This document shows, piece after piece, positions 9,235-18,192 of a stretch of 64,000 nt of DNA (positions within the stretch are counted from its first letter, which is position 1; each line of letters opens with the position of its first letter). This DNA is from CAXXOK01 sp963675925 (GTDB lineage Bacteria > Bacillota > Clostridia > Christensenellales > Aristaeellaceae): positions 744,001 to 808,000 of the forward strand of contig CAXXIB010000004.1 in NCBI GenBank assembly GCA_963675925.2. Reading direction: 5' to 3'. The notes below the pieces were generated by a model that saw only the letters and a program-made list of their open reading frames with translations, was not told the origin of the DNA and searched no databases. A program made the position numbers and the translations under genes.

Positions 9235-9263
9235 ATTATAATGAAAGCCTTAACGCAAGTCAA
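9235..9263 (-). promoter_or_regulatory. Promoter of the pur operon
   Basis: On the minus strand TTGACT (9258-9263), a 17-base spacer and a perfect TATAAT (9235-9240) form a strong sigma-A-type promoter 64 bases upstream of purE. No purine riboswitch fold was recognised in the short leader. Confidence 0.85.
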
Positions 9264-9369
9264 TATTGTGCCATGTGGCGCAAGTGCCGCCAAATCTTAC
9301 ATTTCCAGCCCCTTTTCCACAGCAGTTCAGCCACCGCGGGACGCGGGTCGTCCCACCCATGGCACATGG

Positions 9370-9398
9370 TGGACTTACACACAGCGGTGTGATAAAAT
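9370..9398 (+). promoter_or_regulatory. Probable promoter of the guaA-like gene
   Basis: TGGACT (9370-9375), 17-base spacer, TAAAAT (9393-9398), 69 bases upstream of the ATG at 9467. The -35 box is weak. It points away from the pur promoter, so the roughly 295-base gap is a divergent promoter region. Confidence 0.5.
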
Positions 9399-9466
9399 TA
9401 ATCCTGTATACCCGTATGGCGGCCGCACATCTGTAGCCGTCTCCCCCGGGCTAGAGGAGGAATCCG

Positions 9467-10912
9467 ATGCTTGAAACAATTATCATTCTCGACTGTGACC
9501 AGCTGCTGTCGGGTCTGATTGCGCGTACGCTGCGCAGCCAGGATTTCTATTGTGAGCTGATGCCCCCCGAAACCACGCTGGACGATCTGAAAACCGCCAA
9601 TGTCAAAGGCGTGATTATCGCAGCCGAAAACGGCGGCACGGTTTGCGCGCTGGACGCTTCTCTGCTTAACGCGCCCTTCCCTGTACTGGCACTGGGCGCG
9701 GCGGCCGTAACCATTTGCGAGCTGCTTGGCGGCGAGGCGCAGACCATGGCCGACGAAGCCGAAAACATCACCCTGGGGCTTTCCGACAGCCCTTTGTTTG
9801 ACGGCATTACCGGCGGCGAGCGCGTGATTAAAAACCTCTGCAACCTCACCCTTCCAAAGGAAGCCCAGACCATTGCCACCGCCACGGAGCGCTGCATCGG
9901 CTTTCGGATGGAGGGCAACGTGTTTGCCGTGCAATATACCATCGAGCGTAACGATCCGGACTCGCTGCACCTGCTGCACAATTTTGCCGAAAAAATTTGC
10001 GGTATGGAAGCGGTCTGGGATGCCAACTATATCATCCACGAGGCCGTTGAGGACATCCGGCGGAAAGCCGACGGCGGCGGCGTGCTGTGCGCCGTATCCG
10101 GCGGGATTGATTCGGCCGTCTGTGCCAAGCTTGCACACATGGCCGTGGACGACAAGCTAACCTGCCTGTTCGTGGACACCGGCCTGTTCCGCAAAAACGA
10201 GCCGGAAGAAGTTGCCAAAGCGTTTGAGGAAATTCCCGGCATGCAGCTCAAGTTTTTGGACGCAAAAGACGTATTCCTTTCGGCGCTGGAAGGCGTGCGC
10301 GAGGAAACGGAGAAAACGCGGATTACCGCAGCGCTGTTCAAACAGGTGTTTTTCGACCAGCTCAAGGAATTCCCCGATGTAAACACCATTGTCATGGGTA
10401 CCAACTATAACGATTCCTTATACGGCACAACCGCGCCCAAAACGCCCCCTGAGGGCACCCCGGAGCGCTATACCACCGTTGAGCCCGTACGCGCGCTATT
10501 CAAATCCGAGGTCAAGCGCTTGGGCGAGCGGCTATCCATGCCGCGTTCCATCCTGGAGCGGCAACCGTTCCCGGCGGCGGGGCTGGCCTCGCGCATTCTA
10601 GGCACGGTCAGCCCAAAGAAACTCGGCATGCTGCGCGAATGCAGCGCATTTCTCCATGAAGAAATACTCCGTGCCGGGCAGGAAAAACGCCTGTGGCAGT
10701 ATTACGCCGCACTGTCGGACAACCCCGACGGACAGCAGGGCTATGTGGTCATCCTACGCGCATGCCAGGCGGGCGACGGCGAGGCCTATGCCGCCAGACT
10801 ACCTTACGATTTGCTTGAACGCGTCACCGAGCGTATCCTCGCGGCGGTTCCGCAGGTCAAGCGCGTGGTGTACGACCTGACCCCCAGCTACCACTACTCC
10901 TTTTTGGAGTAA
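9467..10912 (+). CDS. GMP-synthase-like protein with degenerate glutaminase domain
   Basis: 481 residues laid out like GuaA: class I glutamine amidotransferase domain (about 1-180), ATP pyrophosphatase (about 185-375, with the PP-loop SGGIDS at 211-216) and a dimerisation domain ending in YDLLERVTERILAAVPQ and VKRVVYDLT. Key residues are missing. The nucleophile elbow, normally GxCxGxQ, reads ALGAAAV (75-81) with no Cys, and the catalytic HPE reads TIE (158-160). In the synthetase part the XMP-binding KSHHNVGGLP segment is replaced by a proline-rich stretch, HPFPGPGL reads QPFPAAGL, and the usual KPPATIEWE end is lost. It therefore cannot hydrolyse glutamine by the normal triad. It may be an ammonia-dependent GMP synthase or a paralog with another substrate. 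RBS AGGAGG precedes the ATG. Confidence 0.8.
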   Translation: MLETIIILDCDQLLSGLIARTLRSQDFYCELMPPETTLDDLKTANVKGVIIAAENGGTVCALDASLLNAPFPVLALGAAAVTICELLGGEAQTMADEAENITLGLSDSPLFDGITGGERVIKNLCNLTLPKEAQTIATATERCIGFRMEGNVFAVQYTIERNDPDSLHLLHNFAEKICGMEAVWDANYIIHEAVEDIRRKADGGGVLCAVSGGIDSAVCAKLAHMAVDDKLTCLFVDTGLFRKNEPEEVAKAFEEIPGMQLKFLDAKDVFLSALEGVREETEKTRITAALFKQVFFDQLKEFPDVNTIVMGTNYNDSLYGTTAPKTPPEGTPERYTTVEPVRALFKSEVKRLGERLSMPRSILERQPFPAAGLASRILGTVSPKKLGMLRECSAFLHEEILRAGQEKRLWQYYAALSDNPDGQQGYVVILRACQAGDGEAYAARLPYDLLERVTERILAAVPQVKRVVYDLTPSYHYSFLE

Positions 10913-10948
10913 GCCCCTCGACAGTTTACCCGCGCAGGAGAGAGTTTC

Positions 10949-11797
10949 ATGCTACATTTTACCAAGATGCACGGCATCGGCAACGATTACATTTATATCA
11001 ACGGCTTTGAAGAAACCCTGCCCGACGATCTGCCCGCACTGGCGCGCCGCATGAGCCCGCGACACACCGCCGTAGGCAGCGACGGGCTGATTCTCATTCT
11101 GCCGTCCGATGAGGCGGACGTGCGCATGCGCATGTTTAACCCCGACGGCAGCGAGGCCGAAATGTGCGGCAACGGCATACGCTGCGTGGCTGCCTACAGC
11201 TACGACCGTGGCCTGTGTGAGCGCACGCAGATGACCATTGAAACCCGCGCGGGCATTAAAAATGCATCCATCATTTTGGATGATATGGGCCGCAGCAAGG
11301 CCGTGCGCATCGACATGGGCGTGCCCGTAACCGCTGGAGACCGCATCCCCAGCCAGTTTATTTCAAACCCCGTAACCATGCAGCCGATTACCGCGCTGGA
11401 TCAAACCTTCCCCGTCACCTTGGTCAACATGGGCAACCCCCATGCCGTAACCTTTGTGGAGGATGTGAAAACCGCCCCGGTACTGACCGCCGGACCGGTG
11501 CTGGAGGCCGACCCGGCCTTCCCCAAGCGCGCCAATATCGAGTTTATACAGGTACAGGATCGCCAAAACCTGATCATGCGCGTGTGGGAGCGCGGCGCGG
11601 GAGAAACCCACGCCTGTGGTACCGGCGCTTGCGCCGCAGCGGTCGCGGCCGTGCTCAACGGCCTGGCCAAACGCCGGGTAACCGTGCATCTTTTGGACGG
11701 CGACCTGGATATTGAATGGAACGGAGAAACCGACCACGTCCACATGACCGGCCCCATTGCCTATGTATATGAGGGGATTTGGCCTGAATCAAAGTAA
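10949..11797 (+). CDS. dapF: Diaminopimelate epimerase
   Basis: DapF, 282 residues, converts LL-DAP to meso-DAP for lysine and cell wall synthesis. The start MLHFTKMHGIGNDYIYING is diagnostic. The two catalytic cysteines are in EMCGNGIRC and ETHACGTGACA. RBS GGAGAGAG precedes the ATG. It lies 36 bases after the guaA-like gene and 40 bases before dapL, the enzyme that makes its substrate. Confidence 0.97.
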   Translation: MLHFTKMHGIGNDYIYINGFEETLPDDLPALARRMSPRHTAVGSDGLILILPSDEADVRMRMFNPDGSEAEMCGNGIRCVAAYSYDRGLCERTQMTIETRAGIKNASIILDDMGRSKAVRIDMGVPVTAGDRIPSQFISNPVTMQPITALDQTFPVTLVNMGNPHAVTFVEDVKTAPVLTAGPVLEADPAFPKRANIEFIQVQDRQNLIMRVWERGAGETHACGTGACAAAVAAVLNGLAKRRVTVHLLDGDLDIEWNGETDHVHMTGPIAYVYEGIWPESK

Positions 11798-11837
11798 TCA
11801 GCATGCATCACTACAGCAGAAAGCGGAGGGAATACGA

Positions 11838-13052
11838 TTGAACGTCAACCCGAATTATGAGAAACTCCCCGGAAGCTATTTATTTGCCGAAATTGCCCGC
11901 AGAGTGAAAGCCTTTCAAGCAGAAACCCCGGATGCAAACTTAATCAAACTGGGCATCGGCGATGTCACCCGCCCGCTGGCCCCCGCCGTGGTCGAGGCCA
12001 TGAAACAGGCGGCCGATGAGCTGCTATCCGGAGGCACCATGCGCGGCTACGGCCCGGATTTCGGGTACGATTTTCTGGTCAACGCCATTATCGATCACGA
12101 TTATACACCGCGCGGCGTGGCGCTGGCGTTTGACGAGGTGTTTATCTCCGACGGCGCAAAAACCGACTCCTCCTCCATTCAGGAGCTGTTTGCTGCCGAT
12201 GCTAAAATTGCCGTCACCGACCCGGTATACCCCGTCTATGTCGATTCCAACGCCATGGCCGGTCGGCTGGGCGAGTTTGTAGATGGCCGCTGGGACAACC
12301 TGTGCTATCTGCCCTGCAACGCCGAAAACAACTTTGTTCCCGTGCCGCCCACAGAGCATGTGGATGTTATTTACCTGTGCTACCCCAACAACCCCACCGG
12401 CACCACGCTGACCAAAGAACAGCTCAAGCCCTTTGTGGACTATGCCAGGGAGCACGATGCCGTCATCGTGTACGATGCGGCCTACAAAGCCTTTATCCGC
12501 TCGGATGTCCCCCACTCCATTTATGAGGTCGAAGGGGCCAGGGATGTGGCCATCGAGTGCAATTCGTTTTCCAAAACCGCCGGATTTACCGGCGTACGCT
12601 GCGCCTATACCGTAGTCCCCCACGCCATACAAGGCAAGGGTGCCGCCGGGCAGAGCGTTGAGCTGAACAGCCTTTGGAAACGCCGTATGGGCACCAAGTT
12701 TAACGGCGTAAGCTATCCCGTGCAGCGGGCGGCAGCGGCCGTATTTTCGCCCGAAGGCTGGGCACAGTGCTCTGCGACCATCGAATACTACCTGCGCAAT
12801 GCAAGCCTGATCCGCACCACGCTGACCGATATGGGCTACACGGTGTTTGGCGGTGTGGATGCACCCTATGTATGGCTGCAAACGCCTGCGGGCGACAGCT
12901 GGGCGTTCTTTGACACGCTGCTCAAATCCGCGCAGGTTGTGGGTACGCCTGGCGCAGGCTTTGGCCCCAGCGGCGAAGGGTACTTCCGCCTCACCGCGTT
13001 CAACACCCTGGAGAAAACACAGGAAGCGCTCGCTAGAATCAAGGAGCTGTAA
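11838..13052 (+). CDS. dapL: LL-diaminopimelate aminotransferase
   Basis: DapL, 404 residues, a PLP enzyme that forms LL-DAP directly from tetrahydrodipicolinate. I choose the TTG at 11838, seven bases after GCGGAGGG. It gives a start LNVNPNYEKLPGSYLFAEIA, which aligns with known DapL proteins; the frame is open further upstream but that part runs into dapF. The PLP lysine is in NSFSKTAGFTGVRCAY. Together with dapF it shows that this organism uses the aminotransferase variant of the DAP pathway. Confidence 0.95.
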   Translation: MNVNPNYEKLPGSYLFAEIARRVKAFQAETPDANLIKLGIGDVTRPLAPAVVEAMKQAADELLSGGTMRGYGPDFGYDFLVNAIIDHDYTPRGVALAFDEVFISDGAKTDSSSIQELFAADAKIAVTDPVYPVYVDSNAMAGRLGEFVDGRWDNLCYLPCNAENNFVPVPPTEHVDVIYLCYPNNPTGTTLTKEQLKPFVDYAREHDAVIVYDAAYKAFIRSDVPHSIYEVEGARDVAIECNSFSKTAGFTGVRCAYTVVPHAIQGKGAAGQSVELNSLWKRRMGTKFNGVSYPVQRAAAAVFSPEGWAQCSATIEYYLRNASLIRTTLTDMGYTVFGGVDAPYVWLQTPAGDSWAFFDTLLKSAQVVGTPGAGFGPSGEGYFRLTAFNTLEKTQEALARIKEL

Positions 13053-13056
13053 TACC

Positions 13057-15750
13057 ATGGGCAGTCATCTGATCGCGCTGGGCGGTACCGGGCAAAAAGC
13101 GCTGGAAATGATCACATACGCCTGTGCCTGCGACGCGCTGTACGCACTGGATGATGACCTGCGCCGCCAGCCACTGGACGCGCTTTCCGTTTTGTCGGTC
13201 GATACCGCCCCCGCTATGCCGGAGGCTGTAGAACGCTACCAAACGCTACGCCAGGCTTTTCAGGTCAGCGGCCAGTCCCGCGTGGGCTTTCATACCCAGC
13301 TGGATTGGAACGCCCTGTCCATCGCGGAGGATGACCGCCCGTCGGTTAAGGCCTGTGCAACAGGCCGCGACAGCCTGCTGACCGAGACCCTGTTCACCAA
13401 AGAAAACGCCGCCTTCGACGTACGCGAGGGCTTACAAGGACATGCCGATCTTGGCATGTTTTTTATTGCCGATACGCTCACCCGCCTGTCCCAGCAGCTG
13501 GTGCAAGGGGAAGACGTGCCGTTTTTTGACCGCATCCGGCAGGAGCTGGATGCCGGGGACGATGTGCGTGTGCTGCTTGTCGGCGCGGTTTATGGCGGTG
13601 TCGGCATGGCCGGCATCCCAAGCTTTGCCCGCTTCTTACGGGGGCAGTTTTCCTCCGACCGGCTAACGCTTGGCGCGGTGCTCACCCTGCCGCCACACGA
13701 CCCGCGCCATGGCGACGAATATAATGTCCGCGCGGCCGCGACCCTGTACCAATACGGACAAACCGGGCTGATGCGCCACGCACCTTATGACCGTACGGGG
13801 CTGCTGGATGCGGCCTATCTCGTGCGCATCACCGGTAACGTATACGCCGCAAACTACGCCACCGCCGCCGGCGCTGCACAGGGCGATATGCGCCAGGCCG
13901 ACTGGCTGGCGGCCCGCAGTGCATCGCAGTTCTACTCCACCCGCTTTGCCGATGAAGGCAGCAGTGCGCTGGGGCTGTACCACATTCCCCGCATGTCGCA
14001 CCAGCCTTCCTGGCGCAGCTTTGATGACGACCGCGCCTATTTCCGCATCCGGTTCGGCGGATTGCTGCGCGCTGCCGCGTTACAGCTTGCCGAGTGTCAG
14101 CAACCCATCACGCAAAGCCTACAAGGCAAGCAGCGCACCCCTCAGGTGCTGCAGCCGTACGTGCGTGCAGTGAAAAAACACGCTATGACCGAGCAGGCCG
14201 CACTGCAAACCTTATTTTCAGACTTTCATGCGTTCCTTACGCAGTTTGTGCGGCGCATGGGCGAGGTGCAACGTGTGCTGCCACCGCCCGCGCCCGGCAA
14301 AACCGAAGCGGACTGTTTCTTCACCCCCAACGCCCTGCAAGCGCTGGAGCGCGTTGTGCTTTCCCCAAGCGGCATGGAAGACTCTGCCGCCCTGCGCCAG
14401 CTACGCGAGGCCATGCCTGCGCTGGTATCCGGCGGCGAGGACCCAACCTTTGCGTGGAAACGCATGCTGTCGGCGGTTGCCAAAGGCCGCAAGCCTAATA
14501 CCGATACACCGGACGCAAGCTTTGCTGCCTATGCCGCCGCGCTGTTTTCTGCCGCTGCACTGGGTACTTCGGGGCTGCCACCCGCCATGCTGCCACCCCC
14601 GGATTCCTTCGGGGTCGACCCCAATCATCGCCTGATCATGCTCGCCCGCAGCCTGCCCCTGACCGAGACTGCACCCTATGCCGACGCACCGGACATACTG
14701 GCCTTTGAAACGCGGCTGTCTGTGATGCTGTCGCTGCCTTATGCCCAGTCCGTGCAGCGGCCTGAAGTCCTGCGCTGGCGCGGACTGCTTTCCATGCTGC
14801 TGCTTTGGGATGGCTGGGAGCTGCGCCACACCCTGCCGGAGCTCGTCTGTGCCCAGCCGCCGGAAGGCATGGCGACCCGCGCAGCGCTGACCGCCCTGCC
14901 CAAAGATCGGCTCAATGCGGGCCTTTGGCTGTTTACCCTGCAAAAGGATGTAGACGGTGTGTTGTTTGAAGGCCCGGTCGGGCTATTGTCTTCCAAAACC
15001 GGGTTGCTGTCCGCTGCCGATCCCCACGCATTGCACGGGCTAATTCCCGATTGTATGCGCTGGTACGACAGCGACGCCAAACAATTTCTGGATCCCTGCC
15101 CGCACCTGAGCGAGCCGGATCGCGCCCGCCTGATTCACCGGCTGAAGTGCCTGCAAGCGCTGGTAGAGCGTGCGGAGTTGAAAAGCCCGCTGCTGGATGC
15201 CGGGGCGCTGTATGCTGCGGCGGATGCCTTTTTAGGCGATTTGCAAAACCGCCACGATTTCTGGCTGGAACGCTTTGAGCGCGACGATCCGCAGGCTGTG
15301 CACGAGCTGTACATCCGCACGCTCGCTGTGTATGGACCGTTCATCGAAGGGCTGGAAAAGCAGGAAGAGGAGCTCTCCTTGCAGGATTTGAAGCAAAACC
15401 CGCTCATGAAACGCCTGCTGGGCGAACCGGAAGCCGCCAAGCGCGGTCACCCGTCCTCAGCGCTGTTTAAAAGCGAGCCGATGACCACCTACTATTATCG
15501 GGGCGCGCCCTTTGCTGTGGACAGTCAGCGCTACCTGCTCACCCCCGTAAACGCTCAGGATGACCAAGTGGTTCTTACGCAGCTGGATGCCGTCATCGCC
15601 GCCATGGCCTCGCCCGCCTACCATACCGAAACCGCCCGCCGGTTGTTGGCCATCGCCAACCGCCTGACCAGCCGCCCCGGTGCCAGTAAAAAGGCCGTGT
15701 CTCTCCTGCGCGCCTGGAGCGTAAAGCATAGCAAACTTTCCGCAGAGTAA
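13057..15750 (+). CDS. Tubulin/FtsZ-superfamily-like protein, function unknown
   Basis: 897 residues, start ATG at 13057 with AAGGAG 9 bases upstream, only 4 bases after the dapL stop, so probably co-transcribed. The N-terminus HLIALGGTGQKALEM (4-18) is a glycine loop like those of the large bacterial tubulin-like proteins (Tubulin_2 type). A strand with an acidic end, LSVLSVDTA, is at 43-51. The second glycine loop VGAVYGGVGMAGIPSFARFL (175-194) sits where tubulin/FtsZ has its GGGTG(T/S)G signature and is followed by LTLGAVLTLP (203-212), as in FtsZ after that loop. The Thr of the signature is Val here. The rest (220-897) is alpha-rich with no known domain that I recognise. No membrane segments. 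The family call is by motif only. Confidence 0.6.
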   Translation: MGSHLIALGGTGQKALEMITYACACDALYALDDDLRRQPLDALSVLSVDTAPAMPEAVERYQTLRQAFQVSGQSRVGFHTQLDWNALSIAEDDRPSVKACATGRDSLLTETLFTKENAAFDVREGLQGHADLGMFFIADTLTRLSQQLVQGEDVPFFDRIRQELDAGDDVRVLLVGAVYGGVGMAGIPSFARFLRGQFSSDRLTLGAVLTLPPHDPRHGDEYNVRAAATLYQYGQTGLMRHAPYDRTGLLDAAYLVRITGNVYAANYATAAGAAQGDMRQADWLAARSASQFYSTRFADEGSSALGLYHIPRMSHQPSWRSFDDDRAYFRIRFGGLLRAAALQLAECQQPITQSLQGKQRTPQVLQPYVRAVKKHAMTEQAALQTLFSDFHAFLTQFVRRMGEVQRVLPPPAPGKTEADCFFTPNALQALERVVLSPSGMEDSAALRQLREAMPALVSGGEDPTFAWKRMLSAVAKGRKPNTDTPDASFAAYAAALFSAAALGTSGLPPAMLPPPDSFGVDPNHRLIMLARSLPLTETAPYADAPDILAFETRLSVMLSLPYAQSVQRPEVLRWRGLLSMLLLWDGWELRHTLPELVCAQPPEGMATRAALTALPKDRLNAGLWLFTLQKDVDGVLFEGPVGLLSSKTGLLSAADPHALHGLIPDCMRWYDSDAKQFLDPCPHLSEPDRARLIHRLKCLQALVERAELKSPLLDAGALYAAADAFLGDLQNRHDFWLERFERDDPQAVHELYIRTLAVYGPFIEGLEKQEEELSLQDLKQNPLMKRLLGEPEAAKRGHPSSALFKSEPMTTYYYRGAPFAVDSQRYLLTPVNAQDDQVVLTQLDAVIAAMASPAYHTETARRLLAIANRLTSRPGASKKAVSLLRAWSVKHSKLSAE

Positions 15751-15777
15751 GCTTAGGGCTTATCATCAGATACTACA

Positions 15778-15802
15778 AAAGGCCGCCATGCAGGCGGCCT
15801 TT
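15778..15802. terminator. Hairpin between convergent genes
   Basis: A perfect 10-base-pair stem AAAGGCCGCC / GGCGGCCTTT with loop ATGCA lies 28 bases after the tubulin-like gene and before the end of the convergent beta-helix gene. T-runs are short, so it is a modest terminator in either direction. Confidence 0.6.
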
Positions 15803-15896
15803 CGTGTTGGGTTTATGGACTCTCTCTATAGTACGCTATGCAACCTGTATCTTTGCTGATTTGGGGACTATAGGGAGCGGTCCATCCGCGCATCTA

Positions 15897-17600
15897 TTAT
15901 GGCTTTGTTACATCGTCCGGCGTGTTGTTGTTGATTTCACACGCGTCCACCGTATAGGTGGATCTCTGCAAATAGATCCCACCACCGGACTGGTTTGCTA
16001 TGTTGTCTTGAATCGTTCCGCTTTTAAGTGCAAGCTCGCTGCGCACCGCATAGAGGCCTCCACCATCATCGGCCCTATTGGCGGTTATCTCCCCACCGTC
16101 CAGCAACATGCTTGCGTTATTGGCATAGACCGCGCCGCCGGTTGCCGCCTGGTTTTGGGTCAACTGCGTTTCGATCAACCGGATGGACTGGTTATACGCA
16201 CTGATGGCACCGCCGTTATTCACCGCTATGTTCCCATCCAGTACGCTATCCTCAATCGATATTTCACATCGGGTTGCGTAAATCGCGCCACCATCTTTTT
16301 CGGCCTCGTTTTCCGAAAACATGCTGTCAAAAATCGTCAAACTGCCTCTAAACACATAGATTCCGCCGCCTTGCTGTCCCTTATTATTGCTGAAGGTGCA
16401 GCCGCTTAGGATCACATCGGCGTCTTGGGCATACAAACCTCCGCCATAACCGCCCCAGTTATCCTTAAATTGGCAATCCGTCAGTGTTGCATCTCCAAAT
16501 ACGGCAAGCGCACCAGCGCCAACCATAAAATTATTCTGGAATGAACAATTCTCTGCCAAGAGCGGCCCCTGTACGGATACCGCCATACCTTCGGAGTGAA
16601 ACACTTTGGAGCTTGCGTGAGAGTACCCGCCACTTTTGAACGTAAGTCCCTCAATGGTCGTACGTTCCGTTAACGGCGTATCTTGATTTTCCCCCTGCAC
16701 CACGAGGATTTGCTTGCCTCGGCCGTCAATGGTGTACCGCTTGCCAGTCTCCGACCGCAGCGTGACTGAATTGCTAAATACGATCGTTTCGTCCTCTTGT
16801 CCAAAAAAGATATTGCGGACGACAATCACCTCGCTGGCTCCCGCAAGTGCAGCCGCGTTCAGCTCCGCCCAGGTGCCAACAGTTACCGGTGGATCGCTCG
16901 GGGTCAGGGTGACGGGCATGACCAGGGTTGCCGCCGCATTGCCGCCAGCAAGCAACAGCTTCAACGACAGCGTATCCGGCAGGCTGCCTGTGCCGTAAAA
17001 TACCGCTTTTATGGTATGTGCATCCGCCCGCTCCAGGCTCTCCGGGCGCAGGTAATTACCGTCGCCGTCCACGGCGGAGATCTCGTACCAGCAATCACCG
17101 TTTAGCTTCGGCTCTCCGGGCTCATTATCAAAGCGCTGCATGGTGGCGTACCAAAACGCCTCGTCCGGGACCGGAAATTCCCCATCCCTTAGTTGCACAG
17201 AGACCTCGACATTCGCGGTGGATACCTTCGCCGCCACCGCAACCGGCGCGCCGAAATACGACCCGGTACCGGACAAGAACGGCTCCGGTACATCCTCCTC
17301 CGCCTGGCTTGTGGCCACAAATTGCTCCGGTAGGGCGGTCTGGTGTGCGGTTTCCCCGATGCGCGTATCTTGATTGCCGCCGAGACCAAACAGGTTCAGC
17401 CCTGTGGTCAGCGCGACACCCGCCGCAACCACCATAAGCAGCGATGCTGTGGCGACGATGCCCGTCAGTTTTCGCTTACGCCGGGGGTTGCTATCGGCGC
17501 GCACCGCGTTTCGGATGCGCGACCGTCGCGTATCGGATGCCTGTATATCGGAAAGGCGGCTGTCCATTGCAGCGCGGATTTCTTCAGGATTCACTTTCAT
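15897..17600 (-). CDS. Membrane anti-sigma-like protein with extracellular beta-helix
   Basis: 567 residues. Residues 1-44 form a charged, Arg-rich cytosolic tail (MKVNPEEIRAAMDSRLSDI), followed by one membrane segment (about 45-70, GIVATASLLMVVAAGVALTT). The outside part has a linker and beta-sandwich-like region (about 95-235), then a right-handed parallel beta-helix from about 240 to the end. The helix shows repeats of the type GGGIYxxxxxLTIxxSxFxxN and a C-terminal NNTPDDV. The gene overlaps the ECF sigma gene upstream by 17 bases, the usual sigma/anti-sigma order, so I infer that the tail holds the sigma factor and the helix senses something outside. The stretch around TIVFSNSVTLRSETGKRYTI is closely similar to the secreted protein at 18193-19800. 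Confidence 0.75.
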   Translation of the reverse strand: MKVNPEEIRAAMDSRLSDIQASDTRRSRIRNAVRADSNPRRKRKLTGIVATASLLMVVAAGVALTTGLNLFGLGGNQDTRIGETAHQTALPEQFVATSQAEEDVPEPFLSGTGSYFGAPVAVAAKVSTANVEVSVQLRDGEFPVPDEAFWYATMQRFDNEPGEPKLNGDCWYEISAVDGDGNYLRPESLERADAHTIKAVFYGTGSLPDTLSLKLLLAGGNAAATLVMPVTLTPSDPPVTVGTWAELNAAALAGASEVIVVRNIFFGQEDETIVFSNSVTLRSETGKRYTIDGRGKQILVVQGENQDTPLTERTTIEGLTFKSGGYSHASSKVFHSEGMAVSVQGPLLAENCSFQNNFMVGAGALAVFGDATLTDCQFKDNWGGYGGGLYAQDADVILSGCTFSNNKGQQGGGIYVFRGSLTIFDSMFSENEAEKDGGAIYATRCEISIEDSVLDGNIAVNNGGAISAYNQSIRLIETQLTQNQAATGGAVYANNASMLLDGGEITANRADDGGGLYAVRSELALKSGTIQDNIANQSGGGIYLQRSTYTVDACEINNNTPDDVTKP

Positions 17601-18120
17601 TGTGCCATGCCTCCAATTCGGTTTGCAGCAGTCTTTGTGCCTTGGTCAGCCGGTTATAGACCGTCGCCCGTGAAACCTGCAAAGCCCGGGCGGTTTCTTC
17701 GCCCGTCAAACCTTGGTACCAGCGCAGAAGCACGGCTTCCCGCAGGCGGGGTTTGAGGTTCATCACAGCGCGGGTCAAGGCGTCGTCTTTTTCGGTAAAA
17801 GGCTCCTGCCCTTCCGGCAGGGCGGCCGCGCGGTCGGTATGCCGCAGCCACGCGCTTTTACGCAAGTCCTTGCAAGTGTTGACGGCAATGCGCATCAGCC
17901 AGGTTTTCTCCGATGCTTCACTTCGGAAACAGTCGTACCCTTTCCAGGCCTTCAGAAAGGTTTCCTGTACCGCATCCTCGGCCAGGGCCCTGTCGCGAAG
18001 ATAGGCAAAACACATACGCACAAGGCTGATTTCCCAGCGCGCCATCATGTCTTCCAGCCACACATCCCGCTCATTGCCCAAGCTTTTGTACCGCCTTTCA
18101 TTTACATAGACGAGACACAA
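17584..18120 (-). CDS. ECF-type RNA polymerase sigma factor
   Basis: 178 residues, an extracytoplasmic-function sigma factor. Region 2 spans about 25-95 (MCFAYLRDRALAEDAVQETFLKAW) and region 4 about 115-165, with the helix-turn-helix GLTGEETARALQVSRATVYNRL. It overlaps the anti-sigma-like gene, which suggests co-expression and regulation by sequestration. A terminator separates it from the secreted beta-helix gene upstream, so it must have its own promoter. No promoter could be assigned with confidence. Confidence 0.93.
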   Translation of the reverse strand: MCLVYVNERRYKSLGNERDVWLEDMMARWEISLVRMCFAYLRDRALAEDAVQETFLKAWKGYDCFRSEASEKTWLMRIAVNTCKDLRKSAWLRHTDRAAALPEGQEPFTEKDDALTRAVMNLKPRLREAVLLRWYQGLTGEETARALQVSRATVYNRLTKAQRLLQTELEAWHNESES

Positions 18121-18147
18121 TCCCGAATTGTCCAGTTTTCATCAAAA

Positions 18148-18167
18148 AAGCCGCAACCAGGCGGCTT
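18148..18167 (-). terminator. Terminator after the secreted beta-helix gene
   Basis: On the minus strand the stem AAGCCGC / GCGGCTT (loop CTGGTT) is followed by a run of six T. It lies between the stop of the gene at 18193 and the sigma factor start at 18120, so those two transcripts are separate. Confidence 0.75.
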
Positions 18168-18192
18168 CTTTGATCGCTTATCACGTTAGCGG

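Noticed and set aside
12024..13058. 344-codon minus-strand frame opposite dapL
   Set aside because: Covers a gene with a full DapL signature on the other strand; no independent support.
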